In this document: piece by piece, positions 11,546 through 22,914 of the stretch | Numbering within the stretch: the first letter of the stretch is position 1 | Layout: every line of letters begins with the position of its first letter | From: Collybiopsis luxurians FD-317 M1 | Taxonomy: Eukaryota; Basidiomycota; Agaricomycetes; Agaricales; Omphalotaceae | Direction: 5' to 3' | Assembly: GCA_000827265.1 (NCBI GenBank) | Contig: KN834763.1 | Location: 62,001 to 126,000, forward strand | DNA length: 64,000 nt | Translations under genes and position numbers: made by a program | Notes under the pieces: generated by a model | Told to the model about the DNA's origin: nothing | The model's input: the letters and a program-made list of their open reading frames with translations, nothing else | Databases searched by the model: none

Positions 11546-14500
11546 TCAATTTGGTTTAGTTGGATTGAACGGTTTCTGCACAGGCTCGCTATCATCACCA
11601 ATCTGATACGAATTACCAACTCTCAAACTGGGCTCCGAATGCGCGAACACCGGAAATTCACTTATTCGGAGCTTCGTAGCCTGCACGTGTATGGAGTATG
11701 TCCTTTGTCAAACGAGGAGAACGGAATGATAAAGATCTCTCAACTCACTCCAAACGGCACGAGCTGTATCGTCTTTACATCCCCAAGGCACTCTGGATTC
11801 TCCGGCGGAGAGGTTACAAACATATCGCCCGCCAAAGGCCACTCAATCGAGCATGCGGATACTGCGATGCTTACCGATGGCTTCCCTGAGTCAAAGATGG
11901 GAGAAGGTAGTTTGTAGTGATCGTCATTCTCAGCCTCGTTATGAAATGACATCGTGGCGGGGTCGGCGTCAAGAGCATACTCCCATGCACCGATTGGACC
12001 CATCTGCAGGTCGACGGCATGAGGCTCACGAGGGTCTTGAGCAATGATTTTCTCAGATCGGGGAACTGGATTTGGCTGGTACTACGTTCGAAAACGAGAA
12101 TTCCTATGAACTCACTGTCAAATGCATAATTGAGAGGGCCCCGGTGAACTGCGATCGAGCCATGAGGACGTTCCTCTAACAGAAAACCAAGATTATCTGG
12201 CATGGATCACTGATCGAAAGGTAGCAGGCTCACCTATGACGATCTTTGCAGGATAATGCAATGCGATCTTCGTCAACCCTTTGCCAATCGTCACAGACAG
12301 AAGCCCCGTCACTTCATCTGGAACGAGCCCCGTCTTCTCTCCATCGTTTACCGTCATGGATCCCCCAACTATCCAACTGGGAACACGAATATAATGCATA
12401 TATGACTTGGTTGCAGTTATCGTAATATTCAAATTGTCACCGAACGGATAGAAAGTCTCGACGGAGACCTTTACTAGATTGTCTGAGTGACAGAACGATG
12501 GAAACAACAGAATGATGGAAACAAATATTAATCGCAAACTGAACGGAAGCGAATTTGGTTACCTTCATTCAACGTTGTCTGCACCTCAAAAGGTCCCAAG
12601 TAGAGCTGCACCAGTCCCTTCTTATCAGATGTTACAAGGAAAGCGTTGGTGATAAATTTTGGCCATCCTTGAGGGAAATTGACCTGATCGCTTGTGAGCA
12701 GAGACCATACCAATTAGCAAGTATTGTTAAAATAACCGTGCAGCATCTACAAGGATTAGATGAGATCAATTTCTGTTTCTTTTAAATAACCGAAGTGGAG
12801 GTCGACTTACGGGTAGTTGGGTTCCAGACCAAAAACATTTGAGTAAGGACTATGGAAAGAAGAGAGGTCAGCCTTCCCCTGGTGCTGCTAAACACACTCA
12901 CCCATCTTCAGGGAACGGATTTCTGGCGATTGTAATGTCGACAATGAAATCACACACCATGACACCAATACTTACGGGCTCATATTTTGTGCCGCAACTT
13001 GATTCTGCTGCTGTAAATACTGACGACCCCACATATTTGCAGTAAGAGTGGCCGGAAGGGCGTTGTACGTCATTCGTTCAACCTAGCAGGAGCAATAAAG
13101 TTGAAAAAGCAGATCCGATATACAGAGTGAACAATAGAGAGCTAACGTACCCTATCCGCGTACTTGAGGTCTCCAATAACTTGATACAGATAAGAGCCAC
13201 TGCAGAAGCAGCGTTCCAGAGGAGTAAAATTGATATGCTAAAGACGCACGAGAACATGGCTTCCTACACAAATAGATACCAAGATTAGTAGCTCTCAAAA
13301 GTGGTTTATGGTGGGAACGTACCACAACAAGGCATAACTCCGTCCTGATTCACTGAAGGTTGAGTAAAGCATATCAAGGTTCGTAAGAAAAACTTACCCT
13401 CGGACCGCTTCTAACCCAGCTAACATCTCGTCAGCCGCATACGCACCACTTGGGCGTCCGTGATATTTAAACATCAAGTCCCAGCTGAGATTCGCTGCGT
13501 CAATGTCTGAAAATCGCATATACAATATGCTTCAATACAGCTGGAACTTGGAAGAGGAAGTATGAACATCTTACCGGACTGATTATGTGTAAACCGATAC
13601 GTCGCAGGAAGAGCTTTGAATCCTTCCGCCATGTTGACGCCGTGCCACTGCCATAAATTTACATAGAATCCGGAGCGGGTCTTAAGCGAGATTTTTCACT
13701 GACCGAAAGTTCCAAACCAAATGGGTTTGTGAGGTTTTCAACCGGGCCAGTTGGAAAATACTAGAGACGATATCTATGAGCCAGTCTGTAGTGTGTATTT
13801 GTAGACACACCTCCTCGGAAAACACTTCCTCCCAGGGAACTCCACTCCATTTGAGTCGTACCATGGTATCCACGAGCAGCTCTTCTTCGCCTCTTGGATG
13901 AAAATCATGCAGCCTGAATCTATGTCAATGGGCTGTTAACGCAGTGTATAGCCCTCTTACCATTGCAACGTTAGAACAAAATCCTCCCATCTTGTTGCAG
14001 CCCACTTGTCTACTCCTTCACCGTTGCGCAACATCCTGTTAGCGAGCTTGACAAACTTATGTAGGGCATCAACCACCCTGGCGGTCAGTTCAGGCTTGTA
14101 CTCGACCATCTGAATTGCACCGAAAAAGAATGGATATCTGAGAGTCAGGACCAGGATTAATGCATGTCGACTCAGAAAAGTTGCAGCAAGTTACCGTCCC
14201 CAAAGGCAGCGTGGCTTTTCAGTATCGACTTCGGGACCTAGCCATCCTGTAGCATCTTGATTTTCCAAAACATATTCCAGAAATTCTTGTGTCTTCTCAT
14301 TGATAATGGAATTGTTCATCAGGACACCGTTCGGTACCATCGCATTGAACCAGTAACTTCCAGCTGTAGTAATGGTCAGTAATAAAGTGTTTCAATGCAT
14401 TCGATTACTCTACACGCCTTCCTCGAGATAGGAATAGTATGAGTCTCCGCCAATCCAGTCTGATTTGGATACGCTTCTCGGCGCGATGAATGGGAGTAGC

Positions 14501-14815
14501 TTCAGAGATGACATAGAACCGTACGCACAGGTCGTAGAATTCATGCATATGACCTGCTAATCCATCGGTCTGTACTTGAAGCTATCATGCTGAATTAGAC
14601 TTAGATTCCTAAAGTGAAGATTGTCCACGACCTGATCATGAAGCCAACCGGCAGGCTTGATATCACCCAAAGGCAATGTCAAGAATTTTTTCGGAGAGAC
14701 TGTGGCCCATCCTTAACATCTGAGGCTAATCATTAAACTGAACAACCGTACGTTCAAATTTGGCTGCAATAGCAGCACTTGTAAGGCCAAGTAATGCGCA
14801 AAGAGCGCGCAGCAT
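11546..14815 (-). CDS. Secreted GH127-like (DUF1680) glycoside hydrolase, putative beta-L-arabinofuranosidase
   Basis: Family members remove non-reducing-end beta-L-arabinofuranose or related sugars from plant glycans. The ATG at 14815 starts a clear signal peptide (MLRALCALLGLTSAAIAA). The mature protein opens with LPLGDIKPAGWLHDQ, then TDGLAGHMHEFYDL, typical of the six-hairpin (alpha/alpha)6 catalytic domain; YPFFFGAIQMVEYKPEL and TRWEDFVLTLQWLHDFHP follow. Near 12690-12830 three exons join to NYPCCTVNFPQGWPKF, and the adjacent Cys-Cys matches the cysteine motif of GH127, where a cysteine acts as nucleophile. The C-terminal half (VETFYPFGDNLNITI, MHYIRVPSW) is the usual beta-sandwich. About 15 short introns; the last exon joins VPFG to ATKLRISEFP and stops at 11546. 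The start lies only 48 bp from the divergent TMEM97-like gene. Substrate is inferred from the family. Confidence 0.8.
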
Positions 14816-14863
14816 GATCGGAGCGTACAACTCCTGGGCGCCTAACTGTTAAATGGACATCCA

Positions 14864-15583
14864 ATGGGCGCTAACAGGCTTGAACTTCTGCCAATGGCTC
14901 GAATACCGCTTACATCTCGTCCTCTGGACCTTATATACTTCTGTTTCTTTCTTGTAAGGAATGATTTTCGCGTTTTAATTCACGAAAGTTCTAATTATTC
15001 CACAGAGTCATATTCCAGCGTCACTTCTTCTCGATTTTCAGCTTTTGTATCCGGCGGAATATGTTCCCACTTTCTTGCTCAGCCTGCGCAATTGGTATAT
15101 AGAATTCTCAGCAGATCCATTAATTTCAGGTGCCGCTCGAGGGGCCACACAGGATGAGCTGGTATGGTTTGGGTGTTTCGCCTGGTTGGAATTGTGAGTT
15201 TTCTTGGTTCTATACCTACCGCATGTTCTCAGGCTTTATTCAGGCTGTTTCAATTCCCTACTTTCATCCTTGGAATTCGAGGGTTATGGAATGGTGCGTG
15301 CCAGACTTTAATGCCATGTAGAGTACTGCTCAAGTTGAAGTGTTCAGACTCGCGCTCAATTTATGTGCTGATACTCGCGTATGGCGCGTCAACTGCTACA
15401 ACCACACTTCCGTGCATACTGCACATTCTTAAAGAAAAGTCCCAGGTGACGGACGCGCAACTGCTCATCCTTTTGTCGAGCTATATCCCCTTCTTCCTGA
15501 TACCCTTGATGATGGCGGTCGACATGGGATTCCGAGTTTATGGGATAATCACATCCACTGAGGTGAAGGTGAAGGCAGAGTAA
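14864..15583 (+). CDS. TMEM97/EXPERA-domain membrane protein (sigma-2 receptor-like)
   Basis: This is a small four-span membrane protein of the endoplasmic reticulum or endolysosome family that includes TMEM97 and emopamil-binding-protein relatives, linked to sterol handling. Exons 14864-14953, 15006-15193, 15244-15293 and 15348-15583 total 564 nt, 187 aa plus stop. The frame reads RPLDLIYFCFF in span 1, then SHIPASLLLDFQLLYP and WYIEFSADPLIS. Next come WFGCFAWLELLFQFP in span 2, AYGASTATTTLPCILHIL in span 3, LLILLSSYIPFFLIPLMMA in span 4, and a lysine-rich tail (EVKVKAE). This order is the EXPERA fold. An ATG at 14894 (MARIPL..) is an equally good start; the 14864 start adds ten residues. 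The gene faces the GH127-like gene. Confidence 0.85.
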
Positions 15584-15839
15584 TAACTTAGACGGAGGAG
15601 CAATATCTGTGGAATTGGGAAATCTTAATTTGCTGACATCTCGTACGCCGTATTTGCATGATTTTCCCAAGAGGGCAAGAATTTCTATATCCAAACATGC
15701 TCGCATTCACGTTTACTCCGCCTGAATACCGCACAACGTCGCGTTCTGAGCGCGAATGTTACTTTGGTCGAATGTTGGCCTGATGTTGGCGCTACCTCAT
15801 CCGTTGGGCGCCTAAAACTTGCCTCCTAACAACCACACA

Positions 15840-17111
15840 ATGTCAGCGACGTCCGGAATAGGCGTATCTCCAGAGCTCTCATCACAGTTTTCGTCTGCTG
15901 TTGACTCTAGATCAGTCAGATTTATCAAAGTTTCCGTACAGAACGGTAGGCTGAGCGCTCAGCAACAATCTTTGTGTACATCTACCTGACCCTCGGTAGA
16001 ATTACTTGTACACGACCTCAGTGTCCCAATCGAAGGCACGCTGAACGAGGACCTCGCCAAACTTCAAGATTTGCTACATGACGATGTTCCAGCTTACATT
16101 CTAACAAAACTCGACGACCCCGCAACAGAATGGCTGGCTATCTTCTACGTACCAGATTCAGCAAAAGTTAGGGATAAGGTATATTTTTAATTAATCTCAA
16201 CCACAGACAGTTCACTGCAACTGCCTCTGTAGATGCTCTACGCTTCCTCCCGAGCTTCCCTTCTCAAATCTCTCGGATCGACCACATTTTCCGACAACCT
16301 CTTCGCTACATCCAAATCAGATTTAACTCCAGAAGCATATTTGGCGCATCGAAAGCATGTAGCTGCACCGAAACCTCTGTCGGCGCGCGAGCAAGAGATG
16401 GCCGACATTCGCGCTGCTGAACGCGAAATCGCCCCTTCTTACGAAGGAAGCAGAGCAAGACAAGCTATTGTTGGAACTGGCGTAGGCCTGCAGTGGAGTC
16501 AAGAAGTGGAGAGTGCAGTTGAAGAGCTAGGAAAGGAAGAAGAATCTGGAGTTGTCATTGTTGTGTGTCTTTGAGCTTGTAATCCCCGTCCGATGCATAC
16601 CTGATCTCAACTTCTTTCAGACAATCGATACCAGTACAGAAACACTTGTTCTATCCTCCACGTTCCACGCGACCGCGGACTCACTCAAATCCAGCCTTCC
16701 ATCTGCAGAACCTTGCTACGCGTTCTTCGCATGGCCACACAATTACACTAATCCTCCCAAACGCGAGATACGTGCGTAATCGGATCAGTTGCGCTAACTG
16801 TGACTAACAGGCTCCCTCTAGTCTTCATCTATTCCTGTCCATCAACCTCCCCTGTTAAGCATCGAATGTTGTACTCGTCTGGATCCTCGGGTGTTTTCCA
16901 AGCAGCAAAAGTGCTCCTGTCTTCCTCAGAATCCTCCATAAACGCACGAAAGATCGAAACTTCAGATCCCACTGAGCTGGGTGAAGCGTTTCTGAAGAGT
17001 GAGCTGGGGTACGACACTGCAGTGGAAGCTGCTACAGCCAAAGCGCCGCTGGGAAGTGATAGCGCGAGATCATTTGCTAAACCGAGAGGACCTGCGAGGA
17101 GAAGGCCGTGA
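15840..17111 (+). CDS. TWF1: Twinfilin (two-ADF-H actin-binding protein)
   Basis: Twinfilin binds ADP-actin monomers and caps filament barbed ends in the cortical actin cytoskeleton. Exons 15840-15945, 16000-16178, 16233-16562, 16621-16771 and 16822-17111 total 1056 nt (351 aa), with canonical splice ends. The first ADF homology domain covers roughly residues 1-135 (LAKLQDLL, AYILTKLDDP, WLAIFYVPDSAKVRDKMLYASSR). The linker contains the twinfilin-type LSAREQEMADIRAAE. The second ADF-H domain contains CYAFFAWPH, LFIYSCPSTSPVKHRMLYSS and an actin-contact helix. The tail ends RSFAKPRGPARRRP, a basic stretch that in the family contacts phosphoinositides and capping protein. Length is normal for the family. 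Confidence 0.93.
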
Positions 17112-17327
17112 CTTTACTCTACATATGTACAATAGTAGACACCAATGATGATGACATGCCATGGTTCTGCGCCGTTCAATCACATTCAATGGACGTTTCC
17201 GGTAATACAACGAAGCCGACAGCCTTGTTATACCTGGATTGAGTAACTTACAACTCAGACAGCCCTGCATTTTTTTTTTCTTGCCTTACGCGGTTCCCCT
17301 CCTTCTCTTGTTTGCCTAATTCCTAGC

Positions 17328-18158
17328 ATGGCTCCTTCCAAGTCCGAGTCCGACGCGGGTTCGACTGCGCTGACTAGTACTTATACCCATTCGCCAATCA
17401 ATGGGAACGCTTCAAACCATGTCAAGAAGCTACTAGACGATCAAGTCCACATTCCCTCTCGAAAGCCAGAGATCCCGTTATTTGCTTCAAGCATAATGGA
17501 CAAGATGGTTCTGACGGAAGTGAGCATTAGTCCAAATGCTGAAGAACCATCGCGGGTGGAAGCAAAGTGTGTAATGGAGATTGTTGTGTTCGAAGGTCTG
17601 CATTCTGGTTGTCTCGGTCCTATTGCTTTGACTTGACGGCGTGCCACATTAGACATGATGAATCTGGCCAATACGGTTCATGGTGGTGCCATTGCGTACT
17701 TTATCGACTTGTATTACTCTCTTTTGCATTTGAATGGAGGAACCAGTGTGCTAATACCTAATTCCGGTTCAGTTGCTCGTCGCTGGCATTAGTGGCCCTC
17801 GATGTGACTCAACACGGTGACTACTCGCTGAGCGTGTCACAAGCGATAAACGTTGTGTTTCATTCACCTGCCGCTCTGTAAGTCGCAATCTCTAGTCAAA
17901 AGCCCAGTACTGATTCTTTCATTCCGTCATTTGGCAGAGGTGAAAAAATTCGTATAATAAATAAGAGCGTCACGTCTGGCGGAAGGTCTGCTACCGGCCG
18001 GACAGAGGTGGGTTTTCAAATGATTCAAATATCCGCTGCACCTTCAACTCACACGTCTCGGAATATCGTACCAGATATGGAACCTCAATCATCGTCGTCT
18101 AGTTGCTTCTGGCGTGCATATCAAGATGCTGCCATCTAAAGCGAAGACCAAACTGTAA
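17328..18158 (+). CDS. Hotdog-fold thioesterase (PaaI/ACOT13-like)
   Basis: Predicted to hydrolyse acyl-CoA or aryl-CoA thioesters. The first exon holds a Ser/Thr-rich N-terminus followed by KPEIPLFASSIMDKMVLTEV. Splicing at 17597 to the exon starting near 17653 gives NLANTVHGGAIAYFID, the hotdog HGG motif, where a helix residue helps position the thioester. Later exons give SLALVALDV, QAINVVFHSPAALGEKIRI, GRSATGRTEIWNLNHRRLVASGVHIKM, matching the beta-strand pattern with the terminal gene stop TAA at 18156-18158. The N-terminus is longer than the bare domain, but no clear targeting peptide is visible. Substrate is unknown. Confidence 0.85.
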
Positions 18159-18608
18159 AATAACTCCTATGCTTGGGAGGGATACCCTGTTATAAACGGA
18201 GCGGAAGAGCGTCTCTACTTTCCGAACCGAGTGGATGCAAATTCGTCCGCGGATCATTTGCCGTGAGCTACGTTCACAGTCAGGATGAGTTAAACCTAAT
18301 CTAGGTAGACCGGCCTGTGATGCGACTTGCGAAAGGTACATTATGTACTTTATTTATTTCAGCAGAAAAAGGTAGAAGTTATTACGACTTGACTGCAATA
18401 ACCGGTCCCAAATATCTTGCGAAGCCTGACTTTATAGTGATAAGTTTTCTTTCATATGTGGAGAGTCTCCGAGGGCAAGAGGGTCACTGGGTCCATATAC
18501 AAGTCCCTTAAAGTTCGTGCGAGAACAAGTGAATCTGCATAAAAAGCGCCACGGCTTCCCAGGAATCACTGCTCGGTCAGCCCAAAGCCGCATTGACGCA
18601 GAAGAAAT
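18159..18608. other. Intergenic region upstream of the first 2OG oxygenase
   Basis: No gene is visible in these 450 bp; it presumably contains the oxygenase promoter. A short run resembling the region upstream of the second copy (GGCTTCCC followed by a leader with GAAA-rich sequence and ATGCCCGTCGCA) is too short to call a duplicated promoter. Confidence 0.5.
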
Positions 18609-19942
18609 ATGCCCGTCGCAATCTTGCCAGAATTCCCTACAGATGTCCCTACACACCCGCTACTTGTAGTCGACTACGAGTTGATCAAGAGCGGGAATGA
18701 GCAGGAAATCGATGTTTTGTACAAGGCGGCAACGTCGCTGGGATTTTGGTAGTGCGTACATATTTGCTCGAGCGTCAACTCAGTAATTCATTGGTATGTT
18801 AGTTTGAAAAATCACGGATGCGATGAAGATGTAGAGAACATGTTTGATATGGGTGCAGAGACTATGAATCTTCCATTGGAAGAAAAGATGACATATGAGC
18901 AAGGAGATGGCGGTAGTTCATTTGGGTGAGTCAACGACGCGCCCGAGTGACTTTTCCGACCATAACTCAGCTTCGGGCCTTGACATCCAGATACAAACAC
19001 AGAGGCGCCTACATCGTCAATGCCTCGGGGGAAACCGACCAATCGGAATTTCTGAATATTGCCAAAGATGACGCATTGGCATGGCCCAAACAAGTTTACC
19101 GTTCGTACCCATCGACCGTCAACGCTCGTATGGAATCGACTGTCATTCCCTTTGTGAAAAAGTCAATTGAAATCAACGATACAATCCTGGGTGTGTTCAA
19201 CGACAAGCTTGGGTTGCCCAAAGGTACACTCCAGAAATTCCATTCCATGGAGGAGATTAGTGGGTGTGAAGCAAGAACTATCAAGGTTCCGAAGAATTTG
19301 CCTTTGGGAAAACAGGCGCTTGGAGCTCATACGGATTATGGAAGTTTAAGTTTTTTGCATAATCGAGTAGGCGGATTACAAGTTCTACCTCCCGGAGTGG
19401 ATGAGTGGCAGTATGTCAAGGTGTGAGAGCAAGAGAGATAGATAACTTCAGGGTACAATTGACGCTGTTCTACAGCCTGTCCCTGGCCTTGCCATCTGCA
19501 ACATTGGAGATGCTTTGACCATATTAAGCGGTGGAATCCTTCATTCGAATATCCATCGGGTCTTGTATGTACTAAAGGTTTTCCTCTACTGTTTAGGCAA
19601 TGCTTAGTAGTTTACAGCCCACCTCCCGGCGCTCATGCCAAGTTCGATCGCTGGTCTCAGGTATTCTTCTATCGTCCCGGCGACTCTATTGTGCTTCGAC
19701 CTCTAGTAGATGAAAGCCCTTTGATAGCTGAAGCCGTGGGCAGACTTTCAGAAGAGCGAAAAGCGGCTCTTGATCCCGGCGTGACCGCTAATGACTGGAA
19801 TATCAGAAGGCGAAAGTATGCCAGGATGAAGAATATGACGGTTAGTGATTTCACGCAACTATTTGAGGCGACTGACTTGAGTCAATGCTAGGGTCCCGAA
19901 ACATGGAAGGCAGGTAGAGGCACCGAGCAGGGACGAGTCTGA
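18609..19942 (+). CDS. 2OG-Fe(II) oxygenase, isopenicillin N synthase-like fold, tandem copy 1
   Basis: A non-haem iron dioxygenase that couples decarboxylation of 2-oxoglutarate to substrate oxidation. Exons 18609-18751, 18803-18925, 18991-19420, 19476-19564, 19618-19840 and 19892-19942 total 1059 nt (352 aa). The N-terminal DIOX_N part reads VVDYELIKSGNEQEID and ATSLGFWYLKNHG. The jelly roll has the iron ligands in ALGAHTDYGSLSFL (His-x-Asp) and LHSNIHRV (His), and the 2OG-binding Arg-x-Ser in FDRWSQVFF. The protein ends GPETWKAGRGTEQGRV. The family includes fungal enzymes of gibberellin-like and secondary metabolism, but the substrate cannot be inferred and no biosynthetic cluster surrounds it. 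A close paralogue follows 940 bp downstream. Confidence 0.9.
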
Positions 19943-20879
19943 GAACATCAATTATTTTTCGTGTCCATAGTCATCTTGTTATTTTCGTTTTTGTGCCTCA
20001 ACCTCTGCGCTTTTCTTCTAGATTTTGGCATCATAGTTCGCTATTCTCAAAATGAACGGTAGAAATATGAGACACGGTGTAAGCAAAAAGAGTCACGTCT
20101 ATCCGTTTTCGGATCCCATTACGAGCATTGCTGCGAGAAACGTTGTGACTTTCTCTTCGAGCGGATCTTGACCAGGCCGCGTAAAGTCAGATTCAAGCCT
20201 TCATCTAGTTCAATCTATACTGTCCCTAGCCGCAAGAAAATTGAGGCGAAATCGATGTATGAGCAAACTCGCCGTTGAGATAAACCTTCCGGTTATGGAG
20301 TGCTGAAAATTTCCAGCCTGTTGGATCTCGCCGGCTCATGTTTCCTGCGGACAATTCTGGTTGGTCCTCTATCTCCTCGCTTGAGAAATTTGACATATTT
20401 GACGTCCTCAATGAGTAAGTAGAGTATGGTAGCGCTGGGTGTCGCTCTAGAGATTCAATTTTGGCGTTGAGTAGGCTTATCATTCTGCAGGACAACACCA
20501 CGGTCGGTTCGTGGCAGTCCGATGCACATCGGCCTGTAGCGCTTCTGTCTTGCGTTTCCTCCAGAGAGAATACTTTCTGAAGATCTCAAATTGGAGACAG
20601 GCTATCCGGCCTTGAGAAGTTCTACGGTGAAGATGGGTTTAACACGGAAGCGACCTCGATAGTCGAAACCTTTACTTGAAAAGGCAAGTCCGCAACTGGA
20701 TATCATACAGTTAGCGGCAAGTTTTTTGCCATGACAAAGCAGGTCCTGATTGAACACACTCATCTTTAAAATTAAAGCTAGAACACAGTATAAAGACGTC
20801 AGGGCTTCCCGAAAGCGCTATTTACAGCCCTGCTTTTACCTACACTTTAAACTTCGAAAGCAAAGTTTGACAAAGAAAC
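19943..20879. other. Intergenic region between the tandem oxygenases
   Basis: No coding region is convincing in these 937 bp. One minus-strand open frame (20226-20501) has no recognisable domain and no ortholog-like features. The right end must carry the promoter of copy 2. Confidence 0.5.
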
Positions 20880-22213
20880 ATGCCCGTCGCAGCTTTACCC
20901 GAGTTTCCGACCAACGTACCTACTCATCCCTTACTTGTAGTCGACTATGAGTTGATCAAGAAGGGCGATGAGCAGGAAATCGAAACTTTGTGGAAAGCGG
21001 CAACGACTTTGGGATTTTGGTAGTAAGTAGCAACCCTACCTGCCGGTATGAATAATAACCCCGATATGTACAGTTTAAAGAATCACGGATGCAACGAAGA
21101 TGTTGATAACATGTTCGATATGGGAGCGGAGACGATGGACCTTCCGCTGGAGGAAAAGATGAAATACGAGCAGGGTGACGATGGGCACTCGTTTGGGTAA
21201 GTGAGGGACGCTTCGAATATTTCCCACGCACATTTTAACCCGGAGTCAGATACAAATTCGCAGGCGCCAACGCCGTCGATTCCTCCGGAGAGTTGGACAA
21301 GATTGAATTTATTAACATCGCAAAGGATGACGCACTCGCATGGCCTAAGCAAGCTCAACGTTCTTACCCGTCCACCGTCAATGCTCGCATGGAGTCCACT
21401 ATCATACCATTCGTGCGAAAGTCGATGGAAATTAACGATGCGATCATGGCCGTATTCAACGCCAAGCTCGGGTTGCCGGAGGGCACACTACAGAAGCTCC
21501 ACTCCAAAGAGGAGTTTAGTGGGAGTGAAGCAAGAACAATCAAAGCTCCAAAGAACTTACCTGTAGGCAGACAGGCTCTTGGAGCTCATACTGATTTTGG
21601 AAGTTTGAGTTTCTTGCATAATCGACTTGGGGGTTTGCAGGTTCTGCCGCCTGGAGTAGAAGAATGGCAATATGTCAAAGTAAGGCGTTCTGAACTTAGA
21701 CGAATTATCAGTTGATGATGCCGATTCCAGCCGGTCCCTGGCCATGCCATCTGCAATGTCGGAGACGCTCTAGCATTGTTCAGCGGAGGCATCCTTCATT
21801 CGAATATTCACCGAGTCTTGTACGCCACATTTTCTTTCCGGTTACAACTGCTCATGTATTCTCATCATGTCCGATAGTCCACCTCCGGGAGCGCAAGCCA
21901 ATTTCGAGCGTTGGTCTCAGGTGTTCTTCACTCGTCCCGGGAACTCCGTCGTACTTCGGCCCTTGGCAGATGAAAGTCCATTGATCGCTGAATCCGTTAG
22001 CAATCTGCCGGAGGAACGGAAAACCGCTTTCAATCCCGGGGCTACATCATATGAATGGTTTTCAAGGAGAATAAAGAATCAAAGGATCAAGAATAGGACG
22101 GTAAGTCTACGTGCACATCGGGTGTGAATGAGCGCTAGCTCATTCTTTTCACGCTCATCTAGGGACCGGAGACTTGGATGGCAAGCAGAGGTACAGAGCA
22201 AGGACGAGTTTGA
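20880..22213 (+). CDS. 2OG-Fe(II) oxygenase, isopenicillin N synthase-like fold, tandem copy 2
   Basis: This is a paralogue of the preceding gene with the same exon layout: introns after GFWY, SFG, YVK, RVF and the NRT codon before GPETW. It starts MPVAALPEFPTNVPTHPLL against MPVAILPEFPTDVPTHPLL in copy 1. The iron ligands (GAHTDFGSLSFL and LHSNIHRV) and the 2OG Arg-Ser (FERWSQVFF) are all kept, so both copies should be active. The two differ at scattered residues (for example YRPGDSIV versus TRPGNSVV, and KIEFINIAKDD versus QSEFLNIAKDD). This points to an old tandem duplication with divergence, perhaps for different substrates or expression. The stop is at 22211-22213, and the gene converges on RUB1. 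Confidence 0.9.
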
Positions 22214-22354
22214 GAAGGTTACCGTTCGTGTATCTGTTGTACTATACTTTTGTAACCTGTAGTTTTGAAATCGATAACATTGAGCGGCATAAAGCGTAAG
22301 GGTACAGCAAGCACAGCTGTAAAATCTACGGAGACAGTTGGTGCAAGACGTAGT

Positions 22355-22804
22355 TTACCGTCCGCCACGGAGAGCAAGGACAAGATGTAGAACAGATCCT
22401 GCAGTGATCGCGAGTTCCTTTGCCGTCTTTTCATCAGCCCTAAAGTTGGAGTCGTTAATAAGCACTCTCAAAATAGTCAGAACCACCGTACATCTGCCTT
22501 CCGCTGAAAATCAGTCGCTGCTGTGGGGGTGGCACACCGGATTGCTCCTCAACTCTTTCTTTGATTTTAGTAATCTACAGTGGCACCGAATGAGCTAGGT
22601 ACGAAGAATCAAGGGGAAGTAGTGTACGCACAGTGTCATCAGGCTCAATATCAAGCTCAATCTAGCAGCTTGATTAGACGTGTCCACCGCGCCGCTCATT
22701 TGGATCGTACCTCTTTCCCAGTGAGTGTCTGGATGGAGAAAGTCAGAATCACGTCGAATATGAGATATCCAACCAAAGTTACTCGCCTTGACTTTAATTA
22801 TCAT
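22355..22804 (-). CDS. RUB1: NEDD8/RUB1 ubiquitin-like modifier precursor (77 aa)
   Basis: NEDD8 is conjugated to cullins and activates SCF-type ubiquitin ligases. I assembled five exons: 22787-22804, 22711-22728, 22632-22661, 22492-22574 and 22355-22439 (18+18+30+83+85 = 234 nt, 77 aa plus stop). The product starts [21 protein letters not shown], continues [25 protein letters not shown] and ADEKTAKEL, and ends LALRGGR. The alanine before LRGG (residue 72) is the feature separating NEDD8 from ubiquitin. One residue, Arg77, follows Gly76 and would be removed by a processing protease. The first intron appears to start with GC instead of GT (AAG|GCGAGT). Exon 2 is only 18 nt. SAP18 starts 110 bp away in the other direction. 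Confidence 0.9.
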
Positions 22805-22886
22805 CGTGAACGGAGTAAGAAGTGGTAGCTTGGCTGGAAGCTGGAAAGATGGATAGTGGCTGAGTCACGCAGAGTTCGCTCACAGA

Positions 22887-22892
22887 CACGTG
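22887..22892. promoter_or_regulatory. CACGTG palindrome between RUB1 and SAP18
   Basis: The 110-bp gap between the divergent start codons contains CACGTG (bHLH-type E-box core) and, at 22861-22867, TGAGTCA (AP-1/Gcn4-type core). Both are short and common by chance, so a regulatory role is only a suggestion supported by position. Confidence 0.3.
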
Positions 22893-22914
22893 ATTATTTA
22901 CGACCGCTACCGCC

